Assembly: GCA_016788425.1 (NCBI GenBank) | Contig: JAEURQ010000004.1 | Coordinates: 496,001 to 560,000, forward strand | Reading direction: 5' to 3' | Source: Chthonomonas sp. | GTDB taxonomy: Bacteria; Armatimonadota; Fimbriimonadia; Fimbriimonadales; Fimbriimonadaceae | DNA: 64,000 bases | Shown: positions 8,461 through 15,919 of the stretch, in pieces | Position numbering within the stretch: position 1 is the first letter of the stretch | Layout: each line of letters starts with the position of its first letter | Translations under genes and position numbers: made by a program | Notes under the pieces: generated by a model | Told to the model about the DNA's origin: nothing | The model's input: only the letters and a program-made list of their open reading frames with translations | Database searches by the model: none

Positions 8461-9297
8461 TTACTTGCCTTGTTGAATAAATTGGGTGGCGCGCGAGATC
8501 ATGCCGTCCACGCGGGAACCGGCGCGGAGTAGCAGGTCGGCATTCGCCCCGGCAACCGCTCCATTTTTCACCGCCTTCAGGCTGGCCAAGCGCGGGTCCT
8601 TCATGATCGCCGCGGCCGAGCCCGGCACAAAGATCACGTCGGGATTCCAGGTGATGATTTGCTCCAGGTTAGCCGGCGCAAACTTATCGTCGTCCGGCCC
8701 GAGCACGTTCGCTCCGGCGGAACGAATGAGGTCGGCGGTGAACGAGCTTCGCCCGGCAATCATGTAGTTGCCCACGCCGTTGCCCATCAGGATAATCGCG
8801 TTCTTCGGCTGGGCACCCGCGTCGAGCTTGGCGGTGCGAACCGCGGTTTCAATCTGATCAATGTAGCGGTGGGCGCTCAGTTCGCCGCCGACTTTCCCGG
8901 CGAGACTATCAAGAAAGTCCGTGAGTTCCTTGACCGTGTGGACGTTCATTTCCACAACTTCCGCCTTGGAGGCTTCCTTCACTTTGCTGATTTCGGCGTC
9001 GGAGAACAGGCTGCCGTCCACAATCACGAGGTCGGGCTTCATGCTCGCTAAAAGCTCGTAGTTCGGCTTGACTTCGCACACCACCGGAAGCGCTTTCAGG
9101 GTGTCGGGCCAGTTACAGGCGGCCGTGCGGCCCGCCAGTTGCAGGTCCATCTTCGAGGAGAGCTCGCTCATCGAAGGGCTGAGGCTCACCACCTTTTGAT
9201 AAATCTTCGGTCGAGGTCGTCCGCCATAACCATTCGACTCCTCTTTGCAACCCGCCATCACAAGGATGGCCAGTACCGCCACAGACGCCCAACGCAT
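8461..9297 (-). CDS. BtuF/TroA-like ABC-transporter substrate-binding lipoprotein
   Basis: 278 residues. The signal peptide ends in a lipobox (LVMAGC, residues about 12-17), so it is a membrane-anchored periplasmic lipoprotein. The mature part follows the class III cobalamin/iron-siderophore binding fold: VVSLSPSMSELSSKM at the first strand, KPDLVIVDGSLF, a long linking helix around EMNVHTVKELTDFLDSLAGK, and WNPDVIFVPG in the second lobe. BtuF-like proteins present vitamin B12 or Fe-chelates to a BtuCD-type permease, but no permease or ATPase is next to it. A PduO-type cobalamin adenosyltransferase elsewhere in the window (50300-50830) would fit a B12 role. Ligand unproven. Confidence 0.82.
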   Translation of the reverse strand: MRWASVAVLAILVMAGCKEESNGYGGRPRPKIYQKVVSLSPSMSELSSKMDLQLAGRTAACNWPDTLKALPVVCEVKPNYELLASMKPDLVIVDGSLFSDAEISKVKEASKAEVVEMNVHTVKELTDFLDSLAGKVGGELSAHRYIDQIETAVRTAKLDAGAQPKNAIILMGNGVGNYMIAGRSSFTADLIRSAGANVLGPDDDKFAPANLEQIITWNPDVIFVPGSAAAIMKDPRLASLKAVKNGAVAGANADLLLRAGSRVDGMISRATQFIQQGK

Positions 9298-9307
9298 GCT
9301 GCCTAGT

Positions 9308-10942
9308 TTACTTGCCGGGGCTGGCGAGCGGGTAGGGATACGTGTTGCCGCGACCTCGGAAGTTGATGTCCATGGCCTCCAATCGGGCGCGATGCGCCTT
9401 CATGCGAATCTCAAAGTCGGCATAGTCGCGTTGTTCGCGCGTCGTCCAGCCGATTTCGCTCATCGCGCTCAGGCGAGGAAACGCCATGTACTCCAGCTTT
9501 TGCGGGTCGGGAATGTACTCGGTCCACAGCTGACATTGCACGCCGAGAACGTGCTTTTCTTGCTCGGGCGTCATGCCGGGCCGAATCGGCTCGTATTCGT
9601 AAGCCCGCTTGAGGTCGGTGTTGCCGCCAATCGCGTGCGGCTCGGTGGTGCGGTCCCCACTTTGATACGCGTCGTAGTAGGTCGTGCCTTGCGCCATCAC
9701 CACGTCGTGACCCGAGCGCACGGCTTGCAACGCGCCGTCGTCGCCGAGCCAAACCATCAGGGCCGCGCCCGGCGCAAGGCCGCCTTCCAGAATCTCGGAC
9801 CAGCCGATGAGCCGCCGCCCCTTGCTAGCCAGGAAGCTGTCGAACTGCCGAATGAACCACGACTGCATCTCGTGCTCGTCCTTCAGGCCGAGCTGCTTCA
9901 TGCGGGCTTGGACGTCGGCGCTCGTCTTCCACTCATCCTTGGGGCATTCGTCGCCGCCCACGTGGATGAACTGGCTGGGGAACAGGTCCATCACCTCGGT
10001 CAGAACGTCCTTCAGGAACGAAATCGTGCCGTCCTTGACGTTGAACACGCTGGTGCTCACGCCCCAATTCGTCCACACATCAATCGGCTGGCCCGTGTTT
10101 CCAAGTTCGGGGTACGCCGCGATGGCCGCCTGGGCGTGGCCCGGCATTTCGATCTCGGGGACAACCGTGATATGGCGCGCCTTGGCGTAGGCCACCACCT
10201 CGCGGATGTCGTCTTGCGTGTAGAAGCCGCCATGCGGTTTGCCCGTCATTTGGCGCGGGCTGTAAACCACGGTGGAATCCTTGCGCCAGCCGCCCACGGT
10301 CGTGAGCTTCGGGTACTTCTTGATCTCGATTCGCCAACCCTGGTCATCCGTGAGATGCCAATGGAAGGTGTTCATTTTATGAAACGCGAGCTGGTCGATG
10401 TACTTCAGCACGAAGCTCTTCGGCATGAAGTGGCGGCACGAATCCAGGTGTGAGCCGCGCCATCGGAAGCGAGGCATGTCCTCAATGACGCCGCCCGGAA
10501 TGCTCCACTCCGCGGTCTGCGGCGATCGGCGCAAGTTCGCCGCGGGCAAGAGCTGCCTCAGGCTCTGCACGCCGTAGAACAGACCGCGCTCGGTGGAAGC
10601 CTCCACCACAATCTCCTTGGATTTGGTGGTGAGGCGATAGCCTTCTTCGCCGAGTCGCCAATCCTTTCCGGCGAATTTGAATCGCACAACTTTGCCGCCG
10701 CGGCTTCCGACCGGAATCTCCCAACCCATCGCCGGTTCGAGCGCGTTTTTCAGCACGAGGGCCGTGCTGCGAGCCCGCTTATCCGCGACGAGCACGACGC
10801 TGGAATCGAAGGTGAACGCCTCGCCGTTGGGCGTAATGCTCAGCGGGCGCGGGACGATGGCGGGGGCGGCGAGGGCGAAACTGGCAGCGACGGTGGTGGG
10901 GGCGGCGAGGGCGAAACTGGCAGCGACGGTGGTGGCAAGCAT
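9308..10942 (-). CDS. Beta-N-acetylhexosaminidase, GH20
   Basis: 544-residue secreted glycosidase removing terminal GlcNAc/GalNAc from chitin oligomers or glycans by substrate-assisted catalysis. After the signal peptide come an N-terminal GH20b-like domain (IVPRPLSITPNGEAFTF) and the catalytic barrel starting near RFRWRGSHLDSCRHF. The polarising Asp and acid Glu are D331-E332 in FIHVGGDECPKDEW; HWHLTDDQGWRIEIKKYPKL is also diagnostic. The start at ATG 10942 leaves 13 bases after the tsaC stop. The signal peptide contains a perfect 12-residue duplication (see the repeat at 10862-10933). Confidence 0.95.
   Translation of the reverse strand: MLATTVAASFALAAPTTVAASFALAAPAIVPRPLSITPNGEAFTFDSSVVLVADKRARSTALVLKNALEPAMGWEIPVGSRGGKVVRFKFAGKDWRLGEEGYRLTTKSKEIVVEASTERGLFYGVQSLRQLLPAANLRRSPQTAEWSIPGGVIEDMPRFRWRGSHLDSCRHFMPKSFVLKYIDQLAFHKMNTFHWHLTDDQGWRIEIKKYPKLTTVGGWRKDSTVVYSPRQMTGKPHGGFYTQDDIREVVAYAKARHITVVPEIEMPGHAQAAIAAYPELGNTGQPIDVWTNWGVSTSVFNVKDGTISFLKDVLTEVMDLFPSQFIHVGGDECPKDEWKTSADVQARMKQLGLKDEHEMQSWFIRQFDSFLASKGRRLIGWSEILEGGLAPGAALMVWLGDDGALQAVRSGHDVVMAQGTTYYDAYQSGDRTTEPHAIGGNTDLKRAYEYEPIRPGMTPEQEKHVLGVQCQLWTEYIPDPQKLEYMAFPRLSAMSEIGWTTREQRDYADFEIRMKAHRARLEAMDINFRGRGNTYPYPLASPGK
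10862..10933. repeat. Perfect 36-bp tandem duplication in the GH20 signal-peptide region
   Basis: Positions 10862-10897 and 10898-10933 are identical. In the protein the unit reads TTVAASFALAAP twice, giving a signal peptide with two hydrophobic stretches and two possible AAP or AxA-like cleavage regions. Being a multiple of 3 with no mismatches, it looks like a recent in-frame slippage or unequal-crossing-over event that has been tolerated. Confidence 0.95.
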
Positions 10943-10955
10943 CTTGCCGCCTATG

Positions 10956-11864
10956 TTACCGACCCGCGGCCTTGTGCAACCGCTCGCGGATGGCGGCCCA
11001 TTCCGGCGAATCCGGCGGCATCTCAATGCCGATGCTTTCGAGCTTGCGTTGGTCGAGTTGAAACAGCGCGTCGTAAAGCTCGAACGCGTATTCGGCCGGA
11101 TCGTAGCTCATGATCAGCTGGTTCGCGTTTTGGCAAGTGCCGAAGCAGAGCCCGGGCTGCTGCGGCGTGAGTTTGTCCACCAGCACCACCGGCGTATCCG
11201 GCGAATAGTGCCGCAAGTATTGCCCCGGCGCGATGCGCGGCCCGTCCACGGGACCCACGGCCACCGGAATGCCCAGCGCATCTTCAAGCGCCGCTCGGCT
11301 CACCTGGCCCTCGCGCAGGACGCGCGGTTGATCGCCGATCAGGCTGAGAATGGTGGATTCGATGCCGACCCGGCTCGCGCCGCCATCAAGAATCACCGTG
11401 CTGGCGGCCCGAATCTCCGGCGAAAGGTGCTCAATGCGGGTCGGCGAAAGGTGAGTAAACACGTTGGCGCTGGGCGCGGCGAGCGGCCGTCCGGAGCGCA
11501 GACAGAGTTCGCGGGCGAGCGGATGGTTCGGGACCCGAACGGCCACCGTCTCCAATCCGGCGGTCGTGAAGGTGCTCACGGAAATGGCTTTTGGCAACAC
11601 CAGCGTCAGCGGCCCTGGCCAAAAGCGGCGCGCGAGTTCCCATGCCACGTCAGGAATGTCGCGAGCGACGAGCGGCAAATCTTCAGCGCGAGCAATATGA
11701 ACGATCAGCGGATTGTCGCTGGGGCGACCTTTCGCCGCAAAAATCCGTTGCACCGCTTCATCGCTGGTGGCGTCGGCGGCCAAGCCATACACGGTTTCGG
11801 TCGGCATCACCACCAACTCCCCGCGCACAATGGCGGCGGCGGCCAATTCTAACTGCTCATTCAT
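10956..11864 (-). CDS. tsaC: L-threonylcarbamoyladenylate synthase (Sua5 type)
   Basis: 302 residues. It makes threonylcarbamoyl-AMP from threonine, bicarbonate and ATP for the t6A37 modification of ANN-decoding tRNAs. The YrdC domain is clear (MPTETVYGLAADATSDEAV, IFAAKGRPSDNPLIVHI, the KxR...SxN signature, and PSANVFTHLSPT). The C-terminal Sua5 extension (about 215-302) classifies it as the long form. The start at ATG 11864 overlaps the aroE stop by 4 bases. Confidence 0.93.
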   Translation of the reverse strand: MNEQLELAAAAIVRGELVVMPTETVYGLAADATSDEAVQRIFAAKGRPSDNPLIVHIARAEDLPLVARDIPDVAWELARRFWPGPLTLVLPKAISVSTFTTAGLETVAVRVPNHPLARELCLRSGRPLAAPSANVFTHLSPTRIEHLSPEIRAASTVILDGGASRVGIESTILSLIGDQPRVLREGQVSRAALEDALGIPVAVGPVDGPRIAPGQYLRHYSPDTPVVLVDKLTPQQPGLCFGTCQNANQLIMSYDPAEYAFELYDALFQLDQRKLESIGIEMPPDSPEWAAIRERLHKAAGR

Positions 11865-12670
11865 GATGTCACGGCCTGCATCATCGCCTCGCGCGGAGCG
11901 GGTTGCTGCAACCACCATTCAAATGATCGGGCGGCTTGCGCCACAAGCATATAGCGACCATCCACGGTTCGGAATCCGGCCAACGCCGCCTCGCGCAACA
12001 GCGGGCTCGGTAAGTCGCCATAGATCACGTCGTAAACCAGCGCGCCCGGCTTGGGTTGACCCCACGGAATATCCATGGAATCGTTGCTGAGCCCCGCGCT
12101 CGTGGTGTTGAGAATGAGGTCGAAACCTGCTACGCTCGGCTGCGCCAAAAACTCGGCCCCGACCTTGTCGGCCAGAGATTCCGCCTTGCTCGCGGTGCGG
12201 TTGTAAATCGCGAGTTCGTAACCCGCCTCGGTAAGCACTCGCGCTAGCGATTGCGCGGTACCGCCTGCTCCAAGCAGCAATACGCGGCCTTGCGCCGGCA
12301 CCTTAAGCGAGCCGAGCGAATCCAAAAATCCTTGCCCGTCGGTGTTGGTGGCTCGCCGGGTGGCGAGTTCGATGGTGTTGGCCGATTCGAACTTCCGGCA
12401 CTCGGCGTCGGCGCTCTCCGCCCAGGCGTAGGCTTCGAGTTTAAGCGGCAGGGTGACATTCACCCCGCGATAACCGAGTTCCTGCAGACTCGCCATCGCC
12501 TCGTTGAACTCCTCGCGCGGCACGTGAATTGCTTCGTACCGTAGGTTCAAGCCCAACGCCTGATACGCCGCCTGGTGAATGCGCGGCGACCACGAGTGGC
12601 CAATGGGGTCGCCGACGACGGCAAAATCGCCCGGCATGGCTTGCTGCCAGTACGTTCCGCCGGTGATCAC
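11861..12670 (-). CDS. aroE: Shikimate dehydrogenase
   Basis: 269-residue NADP-dependent enzyme reducing 3-dehydroshikimate to shikimate in chorismate synthesis. It shows VVGDPIGHSWSPRIHQAAY (substrate-binding S-x-SP), NVTLPLK (catalytic Lys), ANTI, NTDGQGF (catalytic Asp) and the Rossmann LLLGAGGTAQSLARVL with NRT. I chose GTG 12670, which overlaps the upstream stop as GTGA, matching the coupling seen throughout this run. ATG 12637 (MPGDFAVVGDPIGHS) is an equally plausible family N-terminus. Confidence 0.93.
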   Translation of the reverse strand: MITGGTYWQQAMPGDFAVVGDPIGHSWSPRIHQAAYQALGLNLRYEAIHVPREEFNEAMASLQELGYRGVNVTLPLKLEAYAWAESADAECRKFESANTIELATRRATNTDGQGFLDSLGSLKVPAQGRVLLLGAGGTAQSLARVLTEAGYELAIYNRTASKAESLADKVGAEFLAQPSVAGFDLILNTTSAGLSNDSMDIPWGQPKPGALVYDVIYGDLPSPLLREAALAGFRTVDGRYMLVAQAARSFEWWLQQPAPREAMMQAVTS

Positions 12671-13758
12671 TTCGCTCTCCGAAACGCCCAGAGCCGCTGG
12701 CCCAGGAAGTTGCACACCGCCCCGACGGCGGTGGCGACGAACGTCGCGACGAAGAGGCTGCGGTTCGGATGGCCCGGCAACACGTTGTTGAGCGAGCCCG
12801 AAATCAGCGCGTTGATGATGAGCACCGAGATCGAAAGAATAAAGAAACGCCGGACCTGTTGCCGCATTTCGTCCTTGCCGTGGATACCAAACGTCCAGCG
12901 TCGATTCCAATAAAAGCTGTTGAGAATGGCGATACACCCCGCCAGTGCCGCCGCGGGGTACACCGCCGCCTTGGCCGGCTCCTTGATGTGGCTCAGCGCG
13001 GCGGGGAAGTGCTCCAGCATCCAGCGACCGACGGGCTCGGCCAGCAGCTCGCCGTTCCAATGCGCCACCCGCAACAGCAGAAACCTTATCGTCATGTCGA
13101 TGGCGAACGAGCTTCCGCCGACGATGAGGAACTTCATCACTTGCCGGACGATTCGCCGCTGGAAAATCCCTTCGCGCGGCACAATCGGCAGGTCATCGTC
13201 TTCCTCTTTCAGGGCTTGATACAGCCGCCCGGTGACCAATCGCTCGGCTCGTCGAGAAATGTGGCGCGTGCCGGCGAACTCGCTTTCGCCCATCTGTCGA
13301 ACCCAAATCGTCGCGATGCCGCTGCGATTGCCGCCGAGAATGTCGGTAAAGAGTTGGTCGCCGATCATCAGCGTTTGCGCGGGCTCCGAGTTGAATTTCT
13401 TCATGGCCGCCAGGAACATCTCGCGGCTTGGCTTAAACTTGCCGCGCATCGCCTCGATGCCAAGAATCTCGCTAAGGCGCGCCAGTCGTTCGGGCCGCTT
13501 GGTGTTGCTGATGATGCAAAGTTGCAACCCGGCCGCCTTGGCGTCGGCCACCCACGCCGAGACTTCGGGCGAAAACTCCTCGCCGCGCCACGGCACCAGG
13601 GTGTTGTCCACGTCGAGCAAGACCAGTTTGTAGCCGCTCGCGGCGATTTCACTCGGCAAGAGGTCGGTGATGTGATGAATCGCCTCGCTCGGGCACAGCT
13701 TGCGCAGCGGCCCACGGATGCCCGCCTGCTGAAATTTGCCCGTGCGAAAAGTTCTCAG
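12667..13758 (-). CDS. Fusion of YqeG-like HAD phosphatase with GtrA-like membrane domain
   Basis: About 363 residues. The N-terminal part resembles YqeG/GEP4 HAD-IIIA phosphatases, which in other organisms can dephosphorylate phosphatidylglycerol phosphate: LLDVDNTLVPW (DxD motif), IISNTKRPERL (motif II), KPSREMF and MIGDQLFTDILGGNRSG. The C-terminal part (from about FLIVGGSSFAIDMTIRF) has four hydrophobic segments of the GtrA/DPMS family, which moves polyprenyl-phosphate-linked sugars. No ATG/GTG/TTG lies upstream of TTG 13659, yet the frame is open and encodes the conserved family N-terminus (LRKLCPSEAIHHITDLLPSE). A CTG at 13758 sits 8 bases after AGGGG and 5 bases after the mltG stop, so I take it as the start. 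The minimal TTG version spans 12667-13659. Confidence 0.75.
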   Translation of the reverse strand: MRTFRTGKFQQAGIRGPLRKLCPSEAIHHITDLLPSEIAASGYKLVLLDVDNTLVPWRGEEFSPEVSAWVADAKAAGLQLCIISNTKRPERLARLSEILGIEAMRGKFKPSREMFLAAMKKFNSEPAQTLMIGDQLFTDILGGNRSGIATIWVRQMGESEFAGTRHISRRAERLVTGRLYQALKEEDDDLPIVPREGIFQRRIVRQVMKFLIVGGSSFAIDMTIRFLLLRVAHWNGELLAEPVGRWMLEHFPAALSHIKEPAKAAVYPAAALAGCIAILNSFYWNRRWTFGIHGKDEMRQQVRRFFILSISVLIINALISGSLNNVLPGHPNRSLFVATFVATAVGAVCNFLGQRLWAFRRAK

Positions 13759-13763
13759 TTGCC

Positions 13764-14771
13764 CTACCCCTGTTCGCGAGCCGCTCGCATGGCCGCCCGC
13801 GCTTTATTGATATTACTCAGATGGCTCCCGTAATCCGTCGAAAACAGGTGGAACTGGGTGGGTAGCGCCACATAAAAGAAGTAGTTATGCGACTCGGGCT
13901 TGAGCGCGGCCATTACGCTGCGTGCGCTCGGCGAGCAGATCGGGCCGGGCGGCAGACCGTCAATCAAGTACGTGTTGTACGGCGACTTGACCGTGTTCAC
14001 CACGCCCGGACCAAGGTTCTTCCACACCTGCAGCGCGTAGAGCACGGTCGCGTCAATCTGCAGGCGCATGCCCTTGCGGAGGCGATTTTCGATGACACCC
14101 GCCACGCGCGGTCGCTCCTCATCCTTCGCCGTCTCGCATTCCACCATGCTGGCGATGTTCACCAGCCGAGCGATGTTCGCGCCTTTCGGAAGCTCCTTCG
14201 CGATGCGCTGATCGAACGTTTTGAGTTGAATCTTGATCGTCTCAAACGCGCCGATCATCGGCGGCAAATCGTAGGTATCGGGGTAGAGATAGCCCTCCAA
14301 CGTGTTCTTCGGGAGCGGAAAGCTGACGTACTTTTGAAACTTCTCGGGCTGCTTGACGAGGTCCACATATTCGCCCTTTTTGCAAACGCCTTTCGCTTCC
14401 AGGCGATCGGCCACGCGGGCGGCCCACCAGCCTTCGGGAATGCGCACCATTTGCTTGAGCGGCGAGTTCAACGCCTTGAACAAGTGATCGGCGGTCATGC
14501 CCGGCTGCACCTCAAAAGTGCCGCTGCGAAACGCTTCGTACTTGCCCTTCACTTTGGCGTACAGGTTCATCGCCATCGGGTTCTTGATCACGCCGAGCCG
14601 CTGCATTTCGGCCATCGCCGCGTTAAACGACTTGCCGCTGTCAAAGCGAATCAGCTTCTTGTCGCCCGGTGCGGTTGGGCCGATTTCTTTGCTGACCCAG
14701 GCACCGCCGCCAACCACCGACGCCAGCCCGAGCACCAAAATGCCGCCAAAGATTTTCTTAACTTTGCTCAT
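13764..14771 (-). CDS. mltG: Endolytic murein transglycosylase, YceG family
   Basis: 335 residues with one N-terminal membrane helix (about 8-27) and a periplasmic LysM-like plus catalytic YceG domain. MltG cleaves nascent glycan strands and sets their length. Family motifs: LEGYLYPDTY, the catalytic-Glu segment ASMVECET, LQIDATVLYAL, SPYNTYLIDGLPPGPI and the C-terminal FHLFSTDYGSH. ATG 14771 is preferred over the TTG one codon earlier. The start lies inside the ruvX C-terminus (14-base overlap), reproducing the common ruvX-mltG pairing. Confidence 0.93.
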   Translation of the reverse strand: MSKVKKIFGGILVLGLASVVGGGAWVSKEIGPTAPGDKKLIRFDSGKSFNAAMAEMQRLGVIKNPMAMNLYAKVKGKYEAFRSGTFEVQPGMTADHLFKALNSPLKQMVRIPEGWWAARVADRLEAKGVCKKGEYVDLVKQPEKFQKYVSFPLPKNTLEGYLYPDTYDLPPMIGAFETIKIQLKTFDQRIAKELPKGANIARLVNIASMVECETAKDEERPRVAGVIENRLRKGMRLQIDATVLYALQVWKNLGPGVVNTVKSPYNTYLIDGLPPGPICSPSARSVMAALKPESHNYFFYVALPTQFHLFSTDYGSHLSNINKARAAMRAAREQG

Positions 14772-15159
14772 CAAAAAACCGTTCGAGAATGATCAGGGCG
14801 GACTGGCCATCAATTGCTTTGCGTCGCTGGGCCGCGGTCCACTCGGTGTTCGCCAATCGCGACTGCGCTTCCACTGTGCTCAACGCTTCGTTGACCTCGA
14901 TGACCTCAAAAGCGAGGTCGCGAATGTGTCCGGCTAGTTGGCGACAGATGCGTGCCTGCCGATCATCCTTGCCTCCCAAAGGTACCCCCACAACCACCAC
15001 CGTGGCTTGCTCGCGGCGGGCGACATCGCCAATCGCTTTGGCGTCGGTGGCGAGTTTTCCGCTCGCCTTGAGAGCGGGCCGTACGGCCAAAGCCAACTTG
15101 CTTTCGCCGACCGCCAGCCCAATCCGCGCGAACCCAAAATCAACGCCGAGCGCCCTCAT
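14758..15159 (-). CDS. ruvX: Putative pre-16S rRNA nuclease / Holliday junction resolvase-like (YqgF)
   Basis: 133-residue RNase H-fold protein of the YqgF family, implicated in 16S rRNA 5' maturation. It shows LGVDFGFARIGLAVG (first catalytic Asp), VVVGVPLGG, and the VNEALSTVEAQ segment where other members have DER-T/STxEA. The last aspartate is within AIDGQSALIILERFFDE. The DERL consensus appears here as NEAL, a slight deviation. The start at ATG 15159 overlaps the upstream phosphatase stop (ATGA). Confidence 0.9.
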   Translation of the reverse strand: MRALGVDFGFARIGLAVGESKLALAVRPALKASGKLATDAKAIGDVARREQATVVVVGVPLGGKDDRQARICRQLAGHIRDLAFEVIEVNEALSTVEAQSRLANTEWTAAQRRKAIDGQSALIILERFFDEQS

Positions 15160-15899
15160 CGAAAGGTCCGCTCCACCCAATCCGCCAGCCCCGGCGCAAA
15201 GCTAATCGCCTCGGGGCCGGCCTTCCCGCCCGCGTAGTTGGTGCACATCCCGCCCGCCTCGGCGACAATCAATCGCATCGCGGAAATGTCGTACGGCTGG
15301 ACCAGCGGGTCCACCATCAGCGGGGCGCGCCCGCTCGCCACCATCGCGTGGCCGTAAGCGTCGCTCCAGGTGCGCAAGCCTTGGTAGGTGTCGGCCAAAT
15401 CCAGCAGCGGGTCGAGCTTGCCCTGGTCCCGCAAGCGCGTCGGCGCGCCACAGCACAGCATGCACCGCTGAGGATCAATCTCTTGCATCACCTGAGCCGG
15501 ACGATGCTGGTAGTAAGCACCCTCGCCGCGCTCCGCGTAGAGCAACTCGTCGGAAGCAGGGAAGTACGCGACGCCCACCACGGGATCGCCGTCTTGCTCA
15601 AAACTCAGCAACGTGCTGAACAGCGGCACGCCGCTCATGTACGACTTCGTGCCGTCAATAGGGTCAATCAGCCATTGCTGCGAGCGGTCGCCGCTGGCAC
15701 CTTCTTCTTCGCCGTAGATGCCGTGCTCCGGATACCACTTGCGAATCTCGTCGCGGATAAGAGCCTCGGCTTGTAAGTCGGCAATGGTCACCGGCGACTG
15801 ATCGGCCTTGAGCTGAATCTCGGCGTTGCGGAAAAACTGCAAGGTCGATTTGCCGCCCATCACCGCCGTGTGAATGGCGAATTCAAGCAAGGGTGACAT
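15156..15899 (-). CDS. Inositol-monophosphatase-family phosphatase (histidinol phosphatase candidate)
   Basis: 247 residues of the Mg-dependent, Li-sensitive IMPase superfamily. Metal-site motifs are GEEEG, WLIDPIDGTKSY (DPIDGT) and the C-terminal YDISAMRLIVAEAGG with its conserved Asp. The substrate could be inositol phosphate, histidinol phosphate or another sugar phosphate; the SDAYGHAMVASG segment resembles HisN-type members. It is the promoter-proximal gene of the 16-gene minus-strand run and starts at ATG 15899, 20 bases from the divergent hydrolase gene, so promoters for both must lie in or overlap that gap. Confidence 0.88.
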   Translation of the reverse strand: MSPLLEFAIHTAVMGGKSTLQFFRNAEIQLKADQSPVTIADLQAEALIRDEIRKWYPEHGIYGEEEGASGDRSQQWLIDPIDGTKSYMSGVPLFSTLLSFEQDGDPVVGVAYFPASDELLYAERGEGAYYQHRPAQVMQEIDPQRCMLCCGAPTRLRDQGKLDPLLDLADTYQGLRTWSDAYGHAMVASGRAPLMVDPLVQPYDISAMRLIVAEAGGMCTNYAGGKAGPEAISFAPGLADWVERTFR

Positions 15900-15907
15900 T
15901 CCTTTAG

Positions 15908-15913
15908 TATAGT
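15908..15913 (+). promoter_or_regulatory. -10-like TATAGT six bases before the start codon
   Basis: TATAGT at 15908-15913 is followed by 6 bases and ATG 15920. A -10 box at this distance would start transcription on or next to the ATG (leaderless mRNA). No good -35 is visible 16-18 bases upstream. It lies inside the 20-base divergent gap. Confidence 0.45.
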
Positions 15914-15919
15914 TGAGGC

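Noticed and set aside
9245-10453. 402-codon open frame on the plus strand
   Set aside because: It lies antisense to the GH20 gene, which has all catalytic motifs. The frame is His/Arg/Ala-rich, a typical mirror of high-GC coding.
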